Assembly (NCBI RefSeq): GCF_000011065.1 | Contig: NC_004663.1 | Coordinates: forward strand, 4,588,001-4,652,000 | From: Bacteroides thetaiotaomicron VPI-5482 | Lineage (GTDB): Bacteria > Bacteroidota > Bacteroidia > Bacteroidales > Bacteroidaceae | Direction: 5' to 3' | DNA length: 64,000 nt | Part shown: positions 49,093 through 57,117 of the stretch, in pieces | Layout of the letters: each line of letters starts with the position of its first letter | How positions within the stretch are numbered: position 1 is the first letter of the stretch | Notes under the pieces: model-generated | Told to the model about the DNA's origin: nothing | Database searches by the model: none | The model's input: the letters and a program-made list of their open reading frames with translations, nothing else | Made by a program: the position numbers and the translations under genes

Positions 49093-50418
49093 TTAAAATT
49101 TCATATATGGTATTTTATATTCGTCGGGGAAAAGGATATGGCGCTCTTCCTCCATTGCTTGATTGCCAAGCAGGCAAAGTACGGTGGAGCAATAGGCTTC
49201 TTCTACCACATTTTGTGCTTTTTCTCCAGTGATACATGATTGGCAGAAAGAAGAGAGAATGATATCGGAACCATCTTTGTCGGCTCCGATCATGCTCAGC
49301 CCGTTGTTGACGTTAATGTCTCCTTCAATAACAAAATGTGGCGTGTATTCCATTTTTGTTTCCGGTCTCCAACTGGGTCCGGCTGTCGGGATAGCAGCGA
49401 ATACTTTATCCTTAACCTGTCCGATAAGTTGCCGGATGCCCGATGTTGAATGGTCCTCTTCCAGATAATAGATACCTTTTGCCATTTCCATAGTACCTTT
49501 GTGCCCGAGGATCTGGTCTTCCATACCGTTGAATTTATTGGAAATCAACGATTCGTAGGCAATCTTGGTTCCGTCGGAGTATCGGTAAGTCACATTTACG
49601 CTATCGTATACTTCGCGACCGTCTTTCCAGTAGACAATGTCACCCATACCGATGATGCTTACCGGCATTCTTTTAGCTGCCCAGTTGCATACTTCCAGTT
49701 GGTGACAGGCCAGTTCGGTCATTAATCCGCCTGAGCTTTCTTTGTACAATCGCCAGTTGATTTGATGTTCCAGTTCCGGTGAGGGGACGGGACGGCGCCA
49801 GTCTGCATTTCTGAACCAATGGCAGCGCATTCCTACCACATCTCCGATGAGTCCGGAATGAATCATTTGCATTCCTTTGATATACTTCTCGTCATACATA
49901 CGCTGCATACAGAAGTAGAGAACCTGGTTGGTCGTTTGATAAGCATCATATATAGCTTTGCATTCGTCTAAAGTCCGTGCCATGGCTTTTTCACAGAATA
50001 CGTGTTTGCCGGCTGCCAGGGCATCCAGTACGATGGGGGCATGCCAATTCAACGGAGTAGAGATGATTACGCCGTCAATATCTGCCGATTCCAAAAGCTT
50101 CCGGTAGTCAGTGTATGCTTTGGCACCCGGACATAACTCTACTGCTTGTTGGAGGTTAGGAGCATAATTGTCACAAACGGCAACAATCCGGGCATGGGGA
50201 ATCTCCTTTAGATTGTGGATATGATACTGTCCCCTGGAACCTGTACCAATTAAAGCGATCCGGGCTTTCTCGTTGCGGATTTCTTTAAGCTTTTCGGGTG
50301 TGCAGGAAGACAGCCAGGGTGTGCTTGCCAGCAGTGCAGTTCCTCCTGCGATATATCCCAGACTTTTGATGAATTGTCTGAGATTCAAATCGACTCCTTT
50401 TTCTATTTTGTTTCTCAT
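49093..50418 (-). CDS. Gfo/Idh/MocA family oxidoreductase, exported (copy 2)
   Basis: 441 residues. The N terminus has a polar stretch and then LRQFIKSLGYIAGGTALLASTPWLSSC, which could be a Tat-like or lipoprotein signal, though the twin arginine is missing. The Rossmann domain shows ARIALIGTGSRGQYHIHNL, IVAVCDNYAPNLQQA and VIISTPLNWHAPIVLDALAAGKHVFCEKAMART. The C-terminal domain carries SSGGLMTELACHQLEVCNW, with a His in the active-site region. It starts one base from the ApbE stop. It probably acts on a sugar derivative outside the cytoplasm, with tightly bound NAD(P). Confidence 0.83.
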   Translation of the reverse strand: MRNKIEKGVDLNLRQFIKSLGYIAGGTALLASTPWLSSCTPEKLKEIRNEKARIALIGTGSRGQYHIHNLKEIPHARIVAVCDNYAPNLQQAVELCPGAKAYTDYRKLLESADIDGVIISTPLNWHAPIVLDALAAGKHVFCEKAMARTLDECKAIYDAYQTTNQVLYFCMQRMYDEKYIKGMQMIHSGLIGDVVGMRCHWFRNADWRRPVPSPELEHQINWRLYKESSGGLMTELACHQLEVCNWAAKRMPVSIIGMGDIVYWKDGREVYDSVNVTYRYSDGTKIAYESLISNKFNGMEDQILGHKGTMEMAKGIYYLEEDHSTSGIRQLIGQVKDKVFAAIPTAGPSWRPETKMEYTPHFVIEGDINVNNGLSMIGADKDGSDIILSSFCQSCITGEKAQNVVEEAYCSTVLCLLGNQAMEEERHILFPDEYKIPYMKF

Positions 50419-50419
50419 T

Positions 50420-51229
50420 TTATAGAGTATATATAGTTCCTTTTATATGTTTGAAGTTCTCGTTGATCTGTTCCCGTTGTTGGTCGTCGGCAATCATCCA
50501 GACTGTACTGAGTATTTCTGCATCCAGCGGATTGTCTGATAAGATACTCGTAACTTTTTTTTGTTCGTTGTAGATTCCTGTAAGCGGATTTATAATATGT
50601 CCGGTGTACTGTTCCGTATTCCCGGAAGTGGACAACGTATTGTCAGTAAGGCAAAATTCGTCAAGAGTTTGTTGAGTGTAAGGATTCTGCAAACTGACTT
50701 TCCAGCAGTCTCCATAAGGATGGTGTCCTATTCCCATAATCGAACTGTTGCCAAAATCGACGAAAGCATTCTCTATATTTCCCCGCAAGAGGATTTCTTG
50801 AATCTTTTTTAAGGCGTATCCCTTCGCGAAACCTCCAAAATCAAGTGTTACGGAAAAGTTGCTAAAAGAGATATGGTGATTGCCGTGAATTTGTATTTGT
50901 GAGAAATCGTTTAATGTGATGTCGAAAAGATGAAGAGTCTTTTCATAATAATATTGGCATGACCGTAGGATATCTTCCAATTCCGCACTGACAGAAACTG
51001 AATCTTGTTGTGTATGGCTGTTTAGCTTTGATACTTCACTTGTGGCATCAAATCGATTCAACATCTTATCCAACCTTTCTAACTCGTCGGTAATATGTGC
51101 CCAAAGCATGTTTAGGAGGGGAAGGTTGGAGTGAATCATCAGGATATCAAGACGTGTCCCCATAACATGAGGAATGAATCCATGAAACATGGATTCATCT
51201 GCATAATATTTTATTTCACTTCTTAACAC
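50420..51229 (-). CDS. FAD:protein FMN transferase (ApbE family)
   Basis: 269 residues. The ApbE fold motifs are present: VMGTRLDI near the start, LDKMLNRFDATSEVSKLN, VTLDFGGFAKGYALKKI (FAD-binding), NTLSTSGNTEQY, HIINPLTG and DAEILSTVWMI (metal/acidic site). ApbE hydrolyses FAD and attaches FMN to a Ser/Thr of a target protein. Most ApbE proteins are exported lipoproteins, but no signal peptide is seen here, so the location is unclear. It is embedded between two oxidoreductase genes. No protein in the window has an evident flavinylation motif, so the target is not known. Confidence 0.85.
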   Translation of the reverse strand: MLRSEIKYYADESMFHGFIPHVMGTRLDILMIHSNLPLLNMLWAHITDELERLDKMLNRFDATSEVSKLNSHTQQDSVSVSAELEDILRSCQYYYEKTLHLFDITLNDFSQIQIHGNHHISFSNFSVTLDFGGFAKGYALKKIQEILLRGNIENAFVDFGNSSIMGIGHHPYGDCWKVSLQNPYTQQTLDEFCLTDNTLSTSGNTEQYTGHIINPLTGIYNEQKKVTSILSDNPLDAEILSTVWMIADDQQREQINENFKHIKGTIYTL

Positions 51230-51245
51230 GTGTCTGCGGTCTTTC

Positions 51246-52652
51246 TTATTTCTCTTTCTTTGCCAGCTCTACAGCTGTAGTGGTGATATAATATTTAGAT
51301 ATTGTATTCTCGTTTTCCCATTCCGGCATATTTTTATCATGCAAATAGCCAAGGAATGCTTCTGCTACTTTACTGAAGTGAGCTTCATGTCCCAGTCTGT
51401 CCGCCTGTGGAATATCAATCAGATAAAGTCCTTCATTCATTTTTTTGACGGATAGGAACGGATAGGTCGCTTGCAGTTGTTTGATTGCCTTTTGCAACTG
51501 GCTCTCAAATTCAGAGTGATCAGAGTCTGCAGCTCTTTGGATGTAGAGTTGTTTCACAAAACCACTTTCTTTGTCCTGAATTGTTTTCAATGTAGCCTTA
51601 CTTCCTTTCTTAAGGGAGGTAAAAGTGTCGCCACCATCACTTGGAGGAGTGTAATTCCAGATAACCTTCATACCTATATGAATCCCCTTTACTGTGTAAT
51701 TTAGGCTACCATTCGCTAAAACTTCCAGCACATTATTATTGATATATTTGTTCAAGAAGGCGGGGAAGGTGTCAGCCTGCGTCGATTGCGAAAATTCAGG
51801 TAATGTAATGCGGGTAGGCCAATGTCTGGCTTTCAATACTTCTACATCCGACTGATAACGGATGGTTTCGTTGGGGAAACATTGCCAGTTGACCAGATCG
51901 ATAAGATGAGTGGTTACATCTGCAATACCTTCTCCTTGTTGCTCTGTGTCATAATACCATACCGGACGAATCAGTGGCTTGCCTGATACATTCTTAAAGA
52001 AATGATGAACACTTTCCATAGAAACTGACGGATCATTCAAAGACCCTTTTTGCAATTCACCAAAAAGATCCGGATTGTTCAGTAATGCTTTTTCGATGAT
52101 ATTCAGGATGTCATATCGTTCAGTCATCAAGTCGTAAAGGAGTAATTTCCTTTCCTTTGCCAATTGATATGCTTGAATCAGTAAGTCGAAATCCTTCTTG
52201 TTAATGGCCAAAGGCTTGTCGGAAAGCACATTGTATCCTGCTTTGATAGCTTCCAGAATATAGTTTGTTTTTTTCTGGTTGTTTCCGGCAAGCACAACTA
52301 CGTCCCCTTGACGGTCGGAAAGCATCCTGGAAAGATAATCGCCCCCAATATATATTTCTTCTTTCCAGGATGTGGGATTCTCCGCCCGTTGATTATAGCT
52401 ATTTATGTCGTTCAGATATTGTTTGACTTCCGCTCCTTCGGGAGCATATACCCGAATTGTGTCGTTCACTGAGGCCAGCGGATTCTTTTGCAACAGACTG
52501 GCATGAAAATGTCCTGGGTCGAGGACCACTATTTTTACGTTCGGATTCATATCTTTGTCATGATTGTTGTCTGCCTGCTTTTGGGAAAAAGAGCAGGAAG
52601 CAACTATTAATGAGATGGTCAGGATCCCGATGTGTCTGTATGTGTACCTCAT
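51246..52652 (-). CDS. Gfo/Idh/MocA family oxidoreductase, lipoprotein (copy 3)
   Basis: 468 residues with a lipoprotein signal (GILTISLIVAS-C). The Rossmann-like part is divergent: VKIVVLDPGHFHASLLQ replaces the usual GxGxxG strand, followed by VVVLAGNNQKKTNYILEAIKAGYNVLSDKPLAIN, where DKP takes the place of EKP. The C-terminal part (GEGIADVTTHLIDLVNW, then a long alpha/beta extension) corresponds to the group annotated with a putative oxidoreductase C-terminal domain. Loss of the glycine-rich loop may mean altered cofactor use. It is 16 nt from the ApbE start and 9 nt from the next oxidoreductase, in the operon. Confidence 0.8.
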   Translation of the reverse strand: MRYTYRHIGILTISLIVASCSFSQKQADNNHDKDMNPNVKIVVLDPGHFHASLLQKNPLASVNDTIRVYAPEGAEVKQYLNDINSYNQRAENPTSWKEEIYIGGDYLSRMLSDRQGDVVVLAGNNQKKTNYILEAIKAGYNVLSDKPLAINKKDFDLLIQAYQLAKERKLLLYDLMTERYDILNIIEKALLNNPDLFGELQKGSLNDPSVSMESVHHFFKNVSGKPLIRPVWYYDTEQQGEGIADVTTHLIDLVNWQCFPNETIRYQSDVEVLKARHWPTRITLPEFSQSTQADTFPAFLNKYINNNVLEVLANGSLNYTVKGIHIGMKVIWNYTPPSDGGDTFTSLKKGSKATLKTIQDKESGFVKQLYIQRAADSDHSEFESQLQKAIKQLQATYPFLSVKKMNEGLYLIDIPQADRLGHEAHFSKVAEAFLGYLHDKNMPEWENENTISKYYITTTAVELAKKEK

Positions 52653-52661
52653 GTGCTATTT

Positions 52662-53666
52662 TTATTTGTAGGTTTTAATTAGCTTCTGTGCATCTTTCAG
52701 CCCTTTTCGGTATGCCTCCTCCATGGTAACGATTTTGCCATTCTGTTCTTTGCTCATATTGGAAGCTTTCATAAAAGTGAATATCTCAATTGTTTCTTCT
52801 TTCGAAATCGGAGCTACTCCGGTCTTGAAAAAAGTGAGTATTTGATCGAGCAAAACTTTGTAACCTTCATATCCTCCTGCTGCTATTGCACCTTTGGGGG
52901 TATAAGCTGTACCGCCATAAATGGCCGGACCTTCTTTGATTCCCCTGAAAGTACCTATCCGCCCGTCTTTCCAACGGCCTACCACTACATCAGCATCTTG
53001 GGAAGACATACGGTTGACTGACTCGCAACCGGTTCCCATAAGAGTATAAAGCGTTTCTACTCCGTGAATGCCATAAAAACCGAAATCGGGGTGAGTCGGT
53101 TCTACCTTGTGAGGAGAATAACAGTCAGCTCCCAGAATTTTGCCGAACTCTCCGTTTCTCAGCTTTTGATTCTGTGGAGAATATCTGAGTGCAGAAGAAG
53201 AAAAGATAGGCACATTGTATTTCTCCGCCATTTCGTAAATGGCAATAGCTTGTCCCAATGTCGCTCCAATAGGCTTGTCGATATAGCATATTTTTCCGGA
53301 TTTGAATACTTCCATTGCTTGTTCGAGGTGGATTCTACCGTCGTTTGTTTCAAGCATGACGCAATCTACCTTGTCAAGCAATTCCGCTATGGAAGATGTA
53401 ATCTCCACACCGTGTTTCTTGACCTCTTCTATATATCCGGGAATTCGTTCGTAACTGGACTGGATAGTCTTTGAACCATAAGGGTAAGCTGCTACGACTT
53501 CGAACTCTTTGACAAACTTATCGTCAGAGTCTCCGTTCAGTAGCTCGGTGAAAGCTGTAGAATGGGAAGTATCGAGCCCGATAATTCCTATTTTAATTAC
53601 ATCCTGCGCATATAGTCTGAAGCTGACAGACAAGAAAGTAAGGAGGATAAATAAGATATTTTTCAT
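52662..53666 (-). CDS. Gfo/Idh/MocA family oxidoreductase, secreted (copy 4)
   Basis: 334 residues with a cleavable signal peptide (MKNILFILLTFLSVSFRLYAQ). The Rossmann fold is recognisable but, as in copy 3, its first loop is altered (IKIGIIGLDTSHSTAFTELL). It continues with VDCVMLETNDGRIHLEQAMEVFKSGKICYIDKPIGA, the EKP equivalent reading DKP. The C-terminal domain is short. The paired copies 3 and 4 with D-T-S-H or D-P-G-H in the loop may form a heteromeric pair. It is 6 nt from nagB and in the same operon. The substrate is unknown. Confidence 0.82.
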   Translation of the reverse strand: MKNILFILLTFLSVSFRLYAQDVIKIGIIGLDTSHSTAFTELLNGDSDDKFVKEFEVVAAYPYGSKTIQSSYERIPGYIEEVKKHGVEITSSIAELLDKVDCVMLETNDGRIHLEQAMEVFKSGKICYIDKPIGATLGQAIAIYEMAEKYNVPIFSSSALRYSPQNQKLRNGEFGKILGADCYSPHKVEPTHPDFGFYGIHGVETLYTLMGTGCESVNRMSSQDADVVVGRWKDGRIGTFRGIKEGPAIYGGTAYTPKGAIAAGGYEGYKVLLDQILTFFKTGVAPISKEETIEIFTFMKASNMSKEQNGKIVTMEEAYRKGLKDAQKLIKTYK

Positions 53667-53672
53667 ATGTAT

Positions 53673-54458
53673 TTATAAGTTTATTCGTTCTGCACTTTCA
53701 GGATCCAAATATAAACAAGAATTTTCTTTTTTGCGTAATATACTGGCCGGACATTTTTCGGAAATTTCTCCATAAAGAGTGTTGTATACTGCATTGGCTT
53801 TATTTTTAAAAGGCACAATGCAGAACATCCAGTCCGCTTTTAATAAGGCTGGAATGGTAAGAGTCAGTGCTTTAGCAGGAACAAGGTCGAATGCTTCAAA
53901 GCATTTTTCATTCACTTGTTGCTGGCGACATATCGGGTCGAGTTCTACTACTTTAACTAAATGGGAGTCGTTGAAATTGGCTACATCCGGATCATTGAAT
54001 GCAATATGACCGTTTTCTCCAATTCCCAGACAGACAATATCGACAGGATGACGAAGCAGCAATTCGGAATAACGTTTGCATTCTTCTTCAAGGTTTTCTG
54101 CTTGTCCGTTCAGATAGTTTACAGTCTTGAACGGGACTTTGTCGAAGATGCGCTGACGGAGAAAATTTCCGAAACTTTGTGGGGCTTCCGGATGAATGCC
54201 GATGTATTCATCCATGTGGAAAGCGTTGATTCTGCTCCAGTCAATCTGTTTACTGTGAATAAGATGACTTAAGAATTCATTTTGTGAAGGAGCTGCGGCA
54301 AAAATCATATTGATTTCAGCTTTCTCTTTGAGAAGTTCGCATATTTTGTTAGTAACTTCTGTCGCAGCACATTTCCCCATCTGTTGGATAGAAGGGAACA
54401 TTTTGACTGTTAATAGATCTTGTTGAAACAGGTATGTTTCATTGATTGTAGATAACAT
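53673..54458 (-). CDS. nagB: Glucosamine-6-phosphate deaminase
   Basis: 261 residues, the usual length for NagB, with no signal peptide, so cytoplasmic. It converts glucosamine-6-phosphate to fructose-6-phosphate and ammonia. Conserved parts: NAFHMDEYIGIHPEAPQSFGNFL (active-site Asp in DEY), VDIVCLGIGENGHIAFNDP (His of the catalytic pair) and ALTLTIPALL. The start overlaps the nagA end by 20 nt, so the two are translationally coupled. With NagA it completes the route from GlcNAc-6-phosphate to glycolysis. Confidence 0.92.
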   Translation of the reverse strand: MLSTINETYLFQQDLLTVKMFPSIQQMGKCAATEVTNKICELLKEKAEINMIFAAAPSQNEFLSHLIHSKQIDWSRINAFHMDEYIGIHPEAPQSFGNFLRQRIFDKVPFKTVNYLNGQAENLEEECKRYSELLLRHPVDIVCLGIGENGHIAFNDPDVANFNDSHLVKVVELDPICRQQQVNEKCFEAFDLVPAKALTLTIPALLKADWMFCIVPFKNKANAVYNTLYGEISEKCPASILRKKENSCLYLDPESAERINL

Positions 54459-55626
54459 GGCCTTTTGATATAGTTGTTGTTACGTTAATTTGATTGTCGA
54501 AGGTGACGATGTCGGCATCTTTACCTTCCTCCAAAGAACCCTTTTGGGAATCCACATGCAGAATGCGGGCGGGGGTAAGGGTTATCATTCGGATAGCATC
54601 GATTAGGGGTATGCCGGCTATATTTATCATGGTTCTTACCAAACGATCGGCGGTAGCTACGCTTCCGGCAAATGCCGAACGATCGGGAAGTTTGGCTACT
54701 CCGTCTTCAATAATAACTTTCTGACCGTTGGTCAGGCTGCCTAATATGGATTCACCGTCCGGCATTCCCGCACCTCGCATGGCATCTGTGCAAAGTGCTG
54801 TTTTATCGGCCCCCTTGAACTTATATACGAATTGTAGTAAAGGTTTGGGCAGATGAATGCCGTCCGCAATGATTTCTACTGTCATACCATCAATCAGATA
54901 AGCTGCCTCTACCACACCTGCATAGCGATAGGCATTTCTACGGGTGATGGTTGACATCGCTGAATATAAATGAGTGATATGAGTATACCCTGCTTCGTAT
55001 GCTTTTACCACTTCTTCATAAATGGCATCGGTATGTGCGATGGATGGGAGAATGTGACAGCTATTGAGCTTTTCCCCCAGTTCAATTGCTCCTGCCAGTT
55101 CCGGAGCAATACTCCATCGTACAATATCTTGTGAAGCTTCCAGTATTGTGTTATATTCGTCCGGATGAGGCGTTTTCAAATGATTGGGGTCTTGGGCTCC
55201 ACACTGCTTAGGCGAGAAGTAGGGCCCTTCCAGATGCAGCCCGATAAATTGGGCACCTTTTTTATTAAGACTTTTGGCTTTTTGATAAACGGCAAAGGTC
55301 GTCATTAGCTCTTCGTTTGTGCTGGTCAGTGTTGTAGGTACCATGGCTGTTGTTCCATATCTGGCATGAGTTTCGGCTACTCCCAGAAAGGCCTCTACGG
55401 TTCCATCCATAAAGTCATGACCTCCGCCACCGTGAACATGTATATCGATAAATCCTGGGGAGACATATTGTTGGTTGGCATCTATGATCCGGTCGTCAGC
55501 TTGAGGAATATATGCTTCGGATGATACAATCTGTTCTATCTTACCATTCCGGCAAACCATTATTTTATTGGTTTCGATGCCGGTAGGGAGTATTAGTTCC
55601 CCATTGATAATAATCAGTCTTTCCAT
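54439..55626 (-). CDS. nagA: N-acetylglucosamine-6-phosphate deacetylase
   Basis: 395 residues from the Met at 55626 (MERLIIINGELILPTG). The longer frame reaches into the MFS gene and would add a nonsensical N terminus. Metal and active-site motifs: SPGFIDIHVHGGGGHDFMDGT, HLEGPYFSPKQCGAQDP, ITHLYSAMSTITRR and LCTDAMRGAGMPDGES. It removes the acetyl group from GlcNAc-6-phosphate in the cytoplasm. It sits between the sugar transporter and nagB, so imported GlcNAc would be phosphorylated elsewhere, deacetylated here and deaminated by NagB. Confidence 0.93.
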   Translation of the reverse strand: MERLIIINGELILPTGIETNKIMVCRNGKIEQIVSSEAYIPQADDRIIDANQQYVSPGFIDIHVHGGGGHDFMDGTVEAFLGVAETHARYGTTAMVPTTLTSTNEELMTTFAVYQKAKSLNKKGAQFIGLHLEGPYFSPKQCGAQDPNHLKTPHPDEYNTILEASQDIVRWSIAPELAGAIELGEKLNSCHILPSIAHTDAIYEEVVKAYEAGYTHITHLYSAMSTITRRNAYRYAGVVEAAYLIDGMTVEIIADGIHLPKPLLQFVYKFKGADKTALCTDAMRGAGMPDGESILGSLTNGQKVIIEDGVAKLPDRSAFAGSVATADRLVRTMINIAGIPLIDAIRMITLTPARILHVDSQKGSLEEGKDADIVTFDNQINVTTTISKGHVIYNQ

Positions 55627-55657
55627 TTTTTTAATTTTTAATGTCTTACGTTCAGTT

Positions 55658-56974
55658 TTATCTCCAGGAGTTGATTTTATGCCCTTTGATGGCAAAGAAT
55701 ACCAGATAGATAAAGCAAGGAATAAGTACCCAGTAACCGATACGCAAACTGTACTGGTCGGCAAAGTGACCATATACCAAAGGTAAGATGGCATTGCCGC
55801 ATAATCCCATAATCAGCAGAGAGGAACCGGTTTTGGTGAATTTGCCTAACCCATGAATGGAAAGAGGCCATATTCCTGCATAGATCAGAGCGTTGGGAAA
55901 ACCTAAAGCATTCAGAAAGAAGATGGAAGCATTGGCTTGATGACCGAATAATGTCATATCGAAGTCTGCCCATACCACTCCGAATGAGAGAGCCAAACCT
56001 AGTAATGTACACCCTATCAGTGCATTTTTCTGGGAAATGTATTTAGGGATAAGGATGATACCAAGTATATATCCTATCATTGTGCATCCCAGTGTGTAAG
56101 AAGGGAATACTTTTGCTTCCAGTAAATCCATCCCCATAGAGTTGGCGTAATTGATTATAGTGTCAATGGCTATAACCTGTGTACCTACATGAAAGAAAAT
56201 GGCCAATGCACCTAATATGAGGTATGGAAAGTCGAGAATGCTTTTTTTGTCAGTATGTTTATTGTCCTGTTCATCAGTGGCATTCTGCTCGTCAGTATTT
56301 ATTTCCGGTAATACGGAGTAGCGGATACCGATACCTGTCAGCAGTAAGATGATGCCCAGAATAATGTATGGGATAATGACACGTTGTATCAATTCATTGA
56401 GCATGGCGTTCTTTGTTGCTTCGTCCAGTGCACCGGATTCAATTAATGCAAAGAGTTCACTGTCGTTTGCTTTCAGAATAAGGGCAGCGAATATGAGCGG
56501 GGAGATAATTCCTGCCACTTTATTGCAGATTCCCATGATGCTGATACGTCGTGCTGCACTATCTATCGGGCCGATAATGGTGACATAAGGATTGGCGGCT
56601 GTCTGCAAAATAGCCAGGCCGGTGCCAATAGAAAACAAGCCGATGAGGAATATTTCAAATTGCCGTGCCAGAGCTGCCGGGACAAAGATAAAGGCTCCCA
56701 AAGCAGTCAGCATAAAGCCATACATGATTCCTTTTTTAAATCCTACTTTCTTCAATAGAATGCCCGAAGGAATGGCCATGACAAAGTATGCTATATAGAA
56801 AGCAAAGGCTACAAAATAGGATTCAAAATGGGTAAGCTCGCAAGAAATACGGAAGTATGGAATCAGTATGGAATTGACCCATGATACGAATCCGAATATG
56901 AAGAACATACCGGCTAGAATAGCCAGAGATATATAATAAGTTTTTTTTCTTGCCGAAGGTTGATTGTTTCCCAT
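55658..56974 (-). CDS. FHS-family MFS sugar permease (NagP/FucP-like)
   Basis: 438 residues with about twelve membrane helices. The N-terminal half shows FFIFGFVSWVNSILIPYFRISCELTHFESYFVAFAFYIAYF and AIPSGILLKKVGFKKGIMYG, typical of the fucose/glucose/N-acetylglucosamine H+ symporter group. GLAILQTAANPYVTIIGP is a hallmark segment of FucP/NagP proteins. By context next to nagA and nagB it probably imports GlcNAc across the inner membrane. A TACCTTTG box lies 42 nt upstream, so transporter-nagA-nagB may have an internal promoter of their own. Confidence 0.88.
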   Translation of the reverse strand: MGNNQPSARKKTYYISLAILAGMFFIFGFVSWVNSILIPYFRISCELTHFESYFVAFAFYIAYFVMAIPSGILLKKVGFKKGIMYGFMLTALGAFIFVPAALARQFEIFLIGLFSIGTGLAILQTAANPYVTIIGPIDSAARRISIMGICNKVAGIISPLIFAALILKANDSELFALIESGALDEATKNAMLNELIQRVIIPYIILGIILLLTGIGIRYSVLPEINTDEQNATDEQDNKHTDKKSILDFPYLILGALAIFFHVGTQVIAIDTIINYANSMGMDLLEAKVFPSYTLGCTMIGYILGIILIPKYISQKNALIGCTLLGLALSFGVVWADFDMTLFGHQANASIFFLNALGFPNALIYAGIWPLSIHGLGKFTKTGSSLLIMGLCGNAILPLVYGHFADQYSLRIGYWVLIPCFIYLVFFAIKGHKINSWR

Positions 56975-57015
56975 AAATTGGTCTTTTATAGTATGTATTT
57001 ATATAATTGATAAAA

Positions 57016-57023
57016 CAAAGGTA
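57016..57023 (-). promoter_or_regulatory. -7 element upstream of the sugar permease
   Basis: TACCTTTG on the minus strand matches TAnnTTTG and lies 42 nt before the MFS start, in the 143-nt gap after the GH89 gene, the largest gap between neighbouring genes in this cluster. No TTG at the expected spacing. Confidence 0.45.
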
Positions 57024-57117
57024 GTACATTCGATTTCTTTCTTCTCTGTGAAAAACGAAAAGCTACATTCAAAAAACGTATCTTTTGAAGCGCCTGTTTG
57101 TCGAATGTCCGCCTTCA

